Shown piece after piece: positions 57,119 to 64,000 of a stretch of 64,000 nucleotides of DNA. Made by a program: the position numbers and the translations under genes. The DNA is from Serripes groenlandicus (Eukaryota; Mollusca; Bivalvia; Cardiida; Cardiidae). The notes under the pieces were generated by a model. That model did no database searches, had not been told where the DNA came from, and worked only from the letters and a program-made list of their open reading frames with translations. The stretch covers positions 43,974,411 through 44,038,410 of the forward strand of contig JASEVX010000007.1 in assembly GCA_031761405.1 (NCBI GenBank), written 5' to 3'. Positions within the stretch are counted from its first letter, which is position 1. Every line of letters begins with the position of its first letter.

Positions 57119-57249
57119 ATTATAGTTTTGCAGTAACGAAGAGACAATGTTTCCAGTCGTGTAATGTCAACGATAATGTACCTTGTTAGTTTAAAGTTAT
57201 ATCTATTCTGGATTATCTGTTCTCATCTCTTCAAACTGCTATGTTTAGA

Positions 57250-58545
57250 AGCTGTGTGAAGTTAGCTAAACATACGACATTCGACATTCGACATTCAAAA
57301 AATAAAACTTCAAAATATCAAATGTTGATAGCACTCTGCGTATGGCTCGGGAAATATGCGCCGGGGACGAATTTACTACAAGGCAGTCCCGCCGTTAGAA
57401 CCCGCGCTGACGGCGAAGTGCTCCCCTTGTTTCGAATAAGCACTCTGCGTATGGCTGGGGGGAATGTAGGTTGGGGCCTGATTTGCTACAAGGCAGTCCG
57501 CCGTTAGAACCCGCGCTGACGGCGAAGTGGTCCCCTTGTTTCAAGGCAGCACTCCGCATATGGCTGGGGAAATGTGCTCTGGGGCCTGATTTGCTAAAAG
57601 GCAGTCCCGCCGATAGAACTCGCGCTGACAGCGAAGTGCTCCCCTTGTTTCAAGGCAGCACTCCGCATATAGCTGGGGAAATGTGTGCTGGGGCCTGATT
57701 TGCTACAAGGCAGTCTCGCCGTTAGAACCCGCGCTGACGGCGAAGTTCTCCCCTTGTTTCAAGGCAGCACTCCGCATATGGCTGGGGAAATGTGCGCTGG
57801 GGCCTGATTTGCTACAAGGCAGTCCCGCCGTTAGAACCCGCGCTGATGGCGAAGTGCTCCCCTTGTTTCAAGGCAGCACTCCGCATATGGCTGGGGAAAT
57901 GTGCTGGGGCCTGATTTGCTACAAGGCAGTCCCGCCGTTAGAACCCGCGTTGACGGCGAAGTGCTCCCTTTGTTTCAAGGCAGCACTCCGCATATGGCTG
58001 GGGAAATGTTCGCTTGGGCCTGATTTGCTATAAGGCAGCTCCGCCTAATTCGCTATAAGACAGTCCCGCCGTTAAGAACACCGCTGACGGCGAAGTGCTC
58101 TCCTAGTTTCGCGGTATGGCTTGGGAAATGCGCTGGGGCCAAATTTGCTATAAGGCAGTCCCGACGTTTAACCAGCACTGACGGCGAAGTGCTCGCTCTT
58201 TCTTAAGGCAGCTTTCCCTGCGTGCCCGGGAAAATGTGAGCCTTGGCCGATTTCACTATAAGGCAGTCCCGCCGTTAGAACCCGCGCTGACGGAGTAGTG
58301 CTCGCCTTGTTTCGAGGCAGCCCTCTGCGTATGGCTGGGGAAATGTTTGCTGGGCAGAATTTGCTACAAGGTAGTCCTGCGCTGACAGCTCGCCTAGTTT
58401 CGCGGGCAACACGTTTTATTTTCAACTTTTGAATGTCGACATTCGTTTTTTTGCTAGCACAACATTCGATTTTTAAAAGTTTTATTTTGAATGTTTATAA
58501 TTTTTGAATGTCGAATGTCGTATATTTAGATAACTTCACACAGCT
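57250..58545. mobile_element. TIR element with 9-bp target duplication and tandem-repeat cargo
   Basis: Perfect 9-bp duplication ATGTTTAGA at 57241-57249 and 58546-58554. Terminal inverted repeats of about 40 bp start AGCTGTGTGAAGTTA at each end and run through TACGACATTCGACATTC with few mismatches. The interior is mainly a GC-rich array (57330-58390). No transposase. A 9-bp duplication suits Mutator-like transposition (inference); hAT-type (8 bp) is less likely. Confidence 0.88.
57330..58390 (+). repeat. ~107-bp GC-rich tandem array (about 9-10 copies)
   Basis: Unit: CTCCGCATATGGCTGGGGAA, ATGTGCGCTGGGGCCTGATT, TGCTACAAGGCAGTCCCGCC, GTTAGAACCCGCGCTGACGG, CGAAGTGCTCCCCTTGTTTC. Central copies are near-identical; those after 58030 are truncated and diverged. 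GC content is far above the surroundings. The frames over it are by-products. Confidence 0.95.
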
Positions 58546-58618
58546 ATGTTTAGATCACTTTTAACCAAGAATCTTGTGAAGGACACAACACAGCCCGATA
58601 TACAATTTATCGCCGAAT

Positions 58619-58843
58619 TCAACCCTTTCCCACATACAGTAAACAGAAGACGACTTTTAAAATATATTTTACAAGAGATGGAAAATCTCTTTGATTGTAG
58701 GTTGAATTACCGTTAGGAGATGAAAACATTGTAGCAAAAGGAGAAATTGCTCGTTTTGAGCAATTTCTCCTTTTGTCACAATGTTTTCAAAAGTTGTCTG
58801 TTTCATGTGCGTCAACATGCGTCTAAAGATGGGAAATGGTTAA
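58619..58843. mobile_element. TTAA-1, older subfamily with the GCTC-type core
   Basis: CAACCCTTTCCCACATACAG left, GATGGGAAATGGTTAA right. Perfect core GAGAAATTGCTCGTTTTGAG with CAATTTCTCC. Confidence 0.8.
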
Positions 58844-58979
58844 GGCGTCAGTTATAGAATAACGAATTAACAGGAACCAGTATCGTAAGAGTAAACAAAA
58901 ATAACATTTTACTATTACATAGAAGATTTCATTGCATTTTTACATTAACAAAGTATATTTCCCTTGAACGGTTATTTCA

Positions 58980-59209
58980 TTAACCCTTTCCCTCATACGA
59001 CAATCCTGCAGCAGACGACTTTGAACGTATTTTGTCAAAACATAGAAAATCTCCATAATTGAATGGATAACCTATGACAAAAAGTGGAAAACATTGTGGT
59101 AAAAGGAGAAATTGCACGTTTTGTGCAATTTCTTCTTTTGTCACTATGTTTTCAAAAAGCCGTCTGCTGCAGAGGCGTCAGAAAGCGTCTATATGAGGGA
59201 AAGGGTTAA
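58980..59209 (-). mobile_element. TTAA-1 element, intact
   Basis: TTAA at both ends, near-identical to the 29897 and 33890 copies. Core TTGCACGTTTTGTGCAA. Confidence 0.88.
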
Positions 59210-59265
59210 AAGATAAAATATGAACGTTATTTTTCGAAAGGTAACGATATTACTAAAGCTTGAAA

Positions 59266-59506
59266 TTAACCATTTCTCACGTGTACACGCATTTCTGATT
59301 CATCTGCTGCAGACGACGTTTGAAAACATAGTCGCAAAAGGAGAAAAATGATTATCATGAGCAATTTCTCCTTTTGTCACAACGTTTTTAACTCTATTCA
59401 ATTATTATACTTTTGTATAATATTACAGATGTTTCATCATTTTGCCTCGATGTTTTCAGAGCCGTCTATGCAGATTCAGATTAGTTGTATGTGAGAAAGA
59501 GTTTAA
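59266..59506. mobile_element. TTAA-1, old copy
   Basis: TTAACCATTTCTCACGTG left, GTGAGAAAGAGTTTAA right, core GATTATCATGAGCAA. Its right end lies about 20 bp from the exon below (3' side). Confidence 0.65.
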
Positions 59507-59525
59507 AACTTATAAAGCAACTTAC

Positions 59526-59599
59526 AGGACATTTTTCCATGCTTCGTCTCCGAACTTTTCTTCTACCAACTCCCGTACACACACGTGTATCTGTCCATA
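59526..59599 (-). CDS. GUCY1B2: sGC beta-2-like exon: extreme N-terminus of H-NOX
   Basis: 74 nt, residues 2-26. Acceptor TTTTTCAG directly precedes TAT, donor GTAAGT. The peptide starts YGQIHVCVRELVEEKFGDEA then WKNVL. sGC beta subunits start MYG, so the initiator Met should be the last codon of an upstream exon (phase 0). That exon could not be identified in 59600-64000. LVxEKFGxExW is the beta-2-like form of the first helix. Confidence 0.92.
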
Positions 59600-59682
59600 C
59601 TGAAAAAGAGGAGAAGTTAGTAATAAAAGAATGATATTTATTGTGGACATTTTACATAAATTATCGTTTGTTTTCTGTATGG

Positions 59683-59880
59683 TGTTTTACGTAGCTTTCA
59701 ACATTTCGTCAGCTACATCACGGCGTTTCCTTGGGGGTAAGCTACCAGTACTATACTGGTTCTTTTAACCTGACACAAGCGAGTCAGTCGTAATCTTCAG
59801 CGCCAACGAGGAATAGCCATTACTACCATTTTCAAATTATTTGGTATGACCCGGCCGGGGATCGAACTCGAACTCCTTAT
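59683..59880 (-). mobile_element. SINE-2, reverse orientation
   Basis: CATCACGGCGTTTCCTTGG, AAGCTACCAGTACTATACTG, CACAAGCGAGTCAGTCGTAA, TTGGTATGACCCGGCCGGGG, GATCGAACTCGAACTCC. Stops short of the A-box. Confidence 0.85.
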
Positions 59881-59892
59881 ACAAGTATGTGT

Positions 59893-60122
59893 TTAACCCT
59901 TTCCCTCATATAGACGCTTTCTGACGCCTCTGCAGCAGACAGCTATTTGAAAACATAGTGACAAAAGAAGAAATTGCACAAAACGTGCAATTTCTCCTTT
60001 TGCCACAATGTTTTCCACTTTTAGTCATAGGTTATCCATTCAATTATAGAGATGTTTTACTTTTTGACAAAATGTGTTCAAAGTCGTCTGCTGCAGAATT
60101 GTCGTATGAGGGGAAGGGTTAA
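59893..60122 (+). mobile_element. TTAA-1 element, intact
   Basis: TTAA at both ends. Same orientation as 18756. Core GCACAAAACGTGC. Confidence 0.88.
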
Positions 60123-60138
60123 CTCTCTGTCATGATAA

Positions 60139-60145
60139 CAATAAC

Positions 60146-60179
<34 letters not shown>

Positions 60180-60207
60180 GTAATAATAATAATAATAATA
60201 ATAATAT
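60139..60207 (+). repeat. (AAT)n microsatellite
   Basis: About 22 AAT/ATA triplets with one AGT interruption. Confidence 0.95.
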
Positions 60208-60399
60208 CATTATCTAATCATTCCTCCAATTGTTCAGACTTCACATTTCTTTATACCTCATTTGTTTTTAGAAACAAACAACTTTAAAAATACATATCAG
60301 AAACAAAGAGGGATCACACATTTATGGACCGATCATTTTGTTGAGTCAGTCACTAAAAACATTATCAAATCTCTTCGGTGACAGTTATTTTGATTGTTT

Positions 60400-60650
60400 G
60401 GGTGTGTTTTACGCCGTTTTCAATAAGTTTTCAGTTATATCAAGATGATTCCTTTTTAGTTACCAGTACTTCTTTCTCATTTATCATGACAACAGCCAGT
60501 CAGTCGTAATGCTAACCCCGCAACCCTGAGCGCCAAAGAGGGCAACCATTACAACCATTTTAAAATCTTTGGTATGATCCGGGCGGAGACTGAACCCTCG
60601 ACTTGCCGCACCCGAGGTGCATGCTCGCCCTCTTCACGGTCCGTCAGCGA
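60400..60650 (-). mobile_element. SINE-2, near full length
   Basis: TTTTACGCCGTTTTCAATAA, CAACAGCCAGTCAGTCGTAA, GCAACCCTGAGCGCCAAAGA, AATCTTTGGTATGATCCGGG, tRNA-like head to GCATGCTCGCC. Confidence 0.85.
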
Positions 60651-60764
60651 CAGAGTCGACGAAAAGATTGTCGCCTCGAGGAAATAAACCATTACATCCA
60701 TTACACAAAATAGGCTTCACTTGATTGACAAAGACGTCATTTATCAAGATAAGCAGGTTCGGGA

Positions 60765-60998
60765 TTAACCCTTTCCTTTGTGCAGACGAATTCTGACGCT
60801 TCTGCAGCAGACGGCTTTTGAAAAAAAAAATTGAAAAGGAGAAATTGCTGAAAATGAGCAATTTCTCATTTTGCCAAAATGTTTTCAAATCTATTCATTT
60901 CAATAATACCACTTTCATTTATAGAAATTTTCCATATATTTGCATACATGTTTTAAAAATTGTCTGTTGCTATATTTTGTTTTATGTTGGAAATGAAT
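60765..60998. mobile_element. TTAA-1, older copy
   Basis: TTAACCCTTTCCTTTGTGCAG left, core TTGCTGAAAATGAGCAA, eroded right end GTTGGAAATGAATAA. Confidence 0.65.
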
Positions 60999-62130
60999 AA
61001 ATCTGGTTCGCGTCATGTGAGTTTAGGAAATCTTGTTCCATTTACGTGCATCGTGGTAACATACATCAGGTACGTAGAAAAGCCAGTGGTTCATTGTATT
61101 TTTAACTTTAGTTGAACTTTTAAGCTTTTAGAATATGTATGGGTTCATTTATGTGCCAAATGTGATTTCAAGGTTTTATTTGCTACAAAATGTGAACATT
61201 TGGACAATTCTATTTCTTTTGGAGTTGCTTATCCCTCTGTTCTACATCCCTGCATACATCAGATCCTCCAATATGTCAATATAAATAAAACAGAATGCAT
61301 CTTTGAGAATTGGTAGGAGCGTTGGAGCCGATATTACCCCTTACTTAATTTAAGCGTCGAATATTCATAGACGATAAATCATCTCTTTCCATCTGGCATA
61401 CATACAAAACTGGTGAGAGTTATCTGTCAGTTCAAAAATTCCAAAGGGAATGAGGATCATGTTTCTTATCAAAAAGAATTAGTCGTTTGTAATAGGATAC
61501 CCATTTTGAGCAATTCGTATGAGGATATATATCAAACAATCCACGGATGATTTTTTGCTTTTTCTTGGCCCTGGAAGATGAGAGCCATCTCTGCCCACCT
61601 ACTTGTAGCATAACCCCCTAGATGTATATGTATCTTTTGACCAAAGGCTATAAGTGTATTTTTTTCTATACATGTAGTAGTACCCCAAAGCACATCTCAC
61701 AGAGACCAAAAATACAGCAAACAGCTAAGCAAATTTATGTAAAATAGCTTTAAATAAAACTATAATTATTGAATGGAGATATAGCTCTGTTTTACCACAA
61801 TGTTTTCGAAAGTCATCTGCGGCAGATACGTCAAAATGTATCTGCATGTGGGGTAAAGATACGTGATGCGTAAACGGAGTTTCAACGGGGCCCCCATTTT
61901 GCCAGTTGCCGCGGGTCATTTTCAGTTTCTAATGGAAGAGATTTTTCAGAGAACTCTTTTATCAGAGAATTTAACGTTCCGCGCAGACATCTGTGTCATT
62001 TATATTCATGATAGTTGTTGTATTCGTTTTTGTCACGTCTGTTGCTAATCCGTTACCACATTTACAGGGGACTGTTTCTCGATGTTTATATCCCGATTTC
62101 CAAACTGTTCCATCTATTACATATATCCAT
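60999..62130. other. probable first-intron sequence, no gene seen
   Basis: A TTAA-1 right half (CACAATGTTTTCGAAAGTC, CTGCGGCAGATACGTC) lies at 61795-61860. No first exon of the cyclase was recognised. Confidence 0.4.
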
Positions 62131-62332
62131 CATATCCTTTTCCCACATACAGACGCTTGTTGACCCCTTTGTCGCCGACGACTATTGAAAGCATTGTGAC
62201 AAAAGGAGAAATCGCTATAAATATGCAATTTCCTCTTCTCTTACGATGTTTTCAACTCTTTTCAATAATTAAATTTTCCCTTATAGGCTATATTTATCTA
62301 AGTCGTCTGTTGCCTCATGTATAAAAGGGTTA
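62131..62332. mobile_element. TTAA-1, old copy
   Basis: CCTTTTCCCACATACAGACG left, ATAAAAGGGTTA right, core ATCGCTATAAATATGCAATT. Confidence 0.55.
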
Positions 62333-62400
62333 CAGTAAAAATCTAAGCAGAGTTGTGCCTTTTTTATTCTGTTTCGTAGCATTTGAGATATATAATTCAT

Positions 62401-62630
62401 TTAACCCTTTCCCTCATATAGACGCTTTATGACGCCTCTGCAGCAGACGGCTATTTGAAAACATTGTGACAAAAGAAGAAATTGCACGAAACGTGCATTT
62501 TCTCCTTTTGCCACAATGTTTTCCACTTTTAGTCATAGGTTATCCATTCAATTATGGAGATTTTCTATTTTTTGACAAAATACGTTCAAAGTCGTCTGCT
62601 GCAGAATCGTCGTATGAGGGAAAGGGTTAA
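62401..62630 (+). mobile_element. TTAA-1 element, intact
   Basis: TTAA at both ends. Core GCACGAAACGTGC: the loop has one change from the usual AAAA. Confidence 0.88.
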
Positions 62631-62726
62631 GAGCTGAATCTATGCAAACGTTATCCAGCTGGATTACTCTGTTTCCATAAATCGAATCATTTGAAGATAT
62701 CACTCAACACTAAAATGTAAAAGGAC

Positions 62727-62983
62727 ATATCGAGGGCTTGGTGTGAAATGGTTGTAACTAAAATTGGTATTTTTTTTACCAAGGTTATTTACCTCGCCAT
62801 AAAGTCGTTATAAGCGTTAAATCATTTTTCTTGGTAAACAATGGAAATTTAGGTGCCATTGCTCGTTCCGAGCAATGGCACCTAAATTTGCATTGTTTAC
62901 AAAAGGGTCAAAATTGCCCCTAATCCAGGGTTTTCAAAACAGGTTTTGAGTTACAACCGTTTCACGCCAAGCCCTCGAGATAT
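62727..62983. mobile_element. IR-B palindromic element, copy 2
   Basis: ATATCGAGGGCTTGG left, CCAAGCCCTCGAGAT right. Central GGTGCCATTGCTCGTTCC then GAGCAATGGCACC. Highly similar to the copy at 53845. Abuts IR-C without spacer. Confidence 0.87.
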
Positions 62984-63216
62984 GAGCCGTCCCACGAGAA
63001 AACCAACATGATGGACTCTGCGTTAAGTATTCAGCCTAAGCATGCCGAGCTGACGAACTCGGACAGACACTTTTCGCCTCATGTGGATTTTCTGTTTCAG
63101 GAATCATTACGTTATAGATATGTCACCCTGAGACGGAATGTGTCGGCCCGGATTTGCTGGTTCGGGCTGCGCAGGCTGATCTTGGACGATACATTACTCA
63201 TAGACCACAATGTTGG
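62982..63216. mobile_element. IR-C element, right terminus replaced by a SINE tail
   Basis: ATGAGCCGTCCCACGAGAAA left end, GCATGCCGAGCTGACGAACT, TTTCTGTTTCAGGAATCATT, TGTGTCGGCCCGG. At CCACAATGTTGGT the expected inverted terminus stops. Confidence 0.8.
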
Positions 63217-63278
63217 TGAACTGAACAATTGTTGAAAACGGCGTTAAACCCGACCAATCAATAAATCAATCAACCATG
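63217..63278 (+). mobile_element. SINE 3' tail fused to IR-C
   Basis: GAACTGAACAATTGTTGAAA, ACGGCGTTAAACCCGACC, (AATCAAT)n: the 3' end shared by SINE-1 and SINE-2, joined directly to the truncated IR-C. Confidence 0.75.
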
Positions 63279-64000
63279 CGAAAAGGTACCAGTTGACTTT
63301 TGGGAGTTGTTTTCGGCGAACCTGTCGCAAAAAAAAGTCATGTTCGAAATTGAATGTAGGATACAATAAATATGCCTTGCAACTTCAATTCAATTAAACA
63401 TTTTGTAATGTGTTTTTTAATCATTAGAATTAATCGGATTCATCGGATTGTAAAGTTCGTGGCATGGTCTTTTCATACAGACACACTGTATGCAACGTTA
63501 TTCAATAATTTTCTATCACTTTTTTAAGGTCAAACTACGCCAAAAACATCAGCGGCAATGCTGATCTACAGCCAAAAGGAACCTTTGTTTACGCAGAAAT
63601 GATATACCAATGTATACCTTCACCAGAATGCAGAGTTAAGTCTATTGAAATCGCGAAGCGGTTTCATAGAATGTGTGATCAGGTTTTTTTGTTCATACCC
63701 CCATGAAAACGAAAAAAAACCGCTCCATTCCTTATATTTTAGCATTAATATGGCTTTCAGTGAGTAATAAAACATAATAGTATTTTACAACTTTATTTTC
63801 TATAATACAGCATGTCGCCAATGTTAATTTTTTTTATTCATGAGGTTATGAACAAAATATTTCAGCCAATCACAGACAAGCAAAAGTGATGAACACAAAA
63901 AAAACTAAAATATTAGACCTTGTTTAAGAATGAAAGTAGAATATTTGAAAAACCAGTTTCGTCCCAGCCCGATTTCGTCCGAAATTACGATAACCATTTT
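63279..64000. other. non-coding, no recognised feature
   Basis: AT-rich. No exon, repeat family or RNA gene recognised up to the window end. Confidence 0.4.

Larger units (their letters stand above)
17455..59599 (-). other. GUCY1B2: soluble guanylate cyclase beta-2-like gene, partial (8 exons)
   Basis: Gene-level entry. NO-responsive guanylate cyclases convert GTP to cGMP in the cytosol after NO binds an H-NOX heme. The exons give residues 2-463 (Met1 assumed in an upstream exon): H-NOX about 2-180, HNOBA/PAS-like about 205-345, signalling helix about 350-395, cyclase domain from about 414. All eight have AG/GT borders and consistent phases (2,1,2,1,1,2,1,0 at their 3' ends). Introns in transcript order: 3661, 2911, 29533, 500, 1252, 1979 and 923 bp, then at least 17.4 kb. 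Motifs such as LNQQRIAEI and LFSDIVTFTNI fit the beta-2 class better than beta-1, which has Gly where this has Asp425. I did not find the exon with the VETIGDAYM-type motif in 1-17454. Alternative: an invertebrate atypical sGC subunit of the same clade. Subfamily call about 0.7; sGC call near certain. Confidence 0.9.

Noticed and set aside
57241..58425. Repetitive GC-rich frames on both strands
   Set aside because: By-products of the ~107-bp array within a TIR element. The frame shifts between units.

Overview
The window is eukaryotic nuclear DNA, AT-rich and very repeat-dense. It has the look of a molluscan, probably bivalve, genome: tRNA-headed SINEs with (AATC)n tails, many small palindromic elements, and an intronic repeat built around 'GGTCACTAGGTCAAA' and 'CTTGTTAAC' that I associate from memory with bivalve sequence. 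The species cannot be fixed from the sequence. No prokaryotic gene organisation is present.

Only one host gene can be supported. It is a soluble guanylate cyclase (NO/heme-type) beta subunit on the minus strand, closest by motif to the beta-2 class (GUCY1B2; the 'atypical' invertebrate subunits are related). I could join eight exons in perfect phase: 59526-59599, 55764-55864, 52669-52852, 23059-23135, 22079-22558, 20652-20826, 18527-18672 and 17455-17603. Together they give 1386 nt, residues 2-463 if Met1 lies in an upstream exon. They encode the H-NOX domain with His105 as heme ligand and a Y-x-T-x-R motif, the HNOBA/PAS-like region, the signalling helix and the start of the cyclase domain with the metal-binding Asp of LFSDIV. 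The first exon (ATG) and the rest of the catalytic domain were not found in the window. Introns run from 500 bp to 29.5 kb; the stretch 1-17454 is probably the next intron and 59600-64000 the preceding one.

Almost everything else is repeat. (i) A 51-bp minisatellite at 16.1-17.2 kb is derived from the last ~45 nt and the 5' splice site of the adjacent cyclase exon. (ii) A ~365-bp (TTC)n tract, sense orientation, begins about 10 nt after a 5' splice site and fills most of a 500-bp intron. (iii) A 34-copy, 70-bp satellite at 23.57-25.96 kb has tRNA-like A-box, B-box and T-arm features. (iv) Two SINE copies carry internal tandem expansions: the A-box region at 15.46-15.81 kb and a 9-bp motif at 26.79-27.41 kb. 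(v) Several families of short palindromic elements with TTAA targets are present, one caught nested with a matching empty site. (vi) There is a foldback-like element with tandem-repeat arms (46.6-48.1 kb) and a terminal-inverted-repeat element with a 9-bp target duplication carrying GC-rich tandem repeats (57.25-58.55 kb). (vii) An ancient segmental duplication and nested arrays lie at 5-13 kb.

Unconnected element families (TTAA-1, TTAA-2, IR-B) share a central 13-nt hairpin of the form GCTCGTTNYGAGC, and the youngest TTAA-1 subfamily shows a pairing-preserving double change in it. This and the exon-derived minisatellite are the most unusual observations. In the entries below, SINE-1/2/3, TTAA-1/2/3, IR-B, IR-C and TA-D are working names for families defined within this window.
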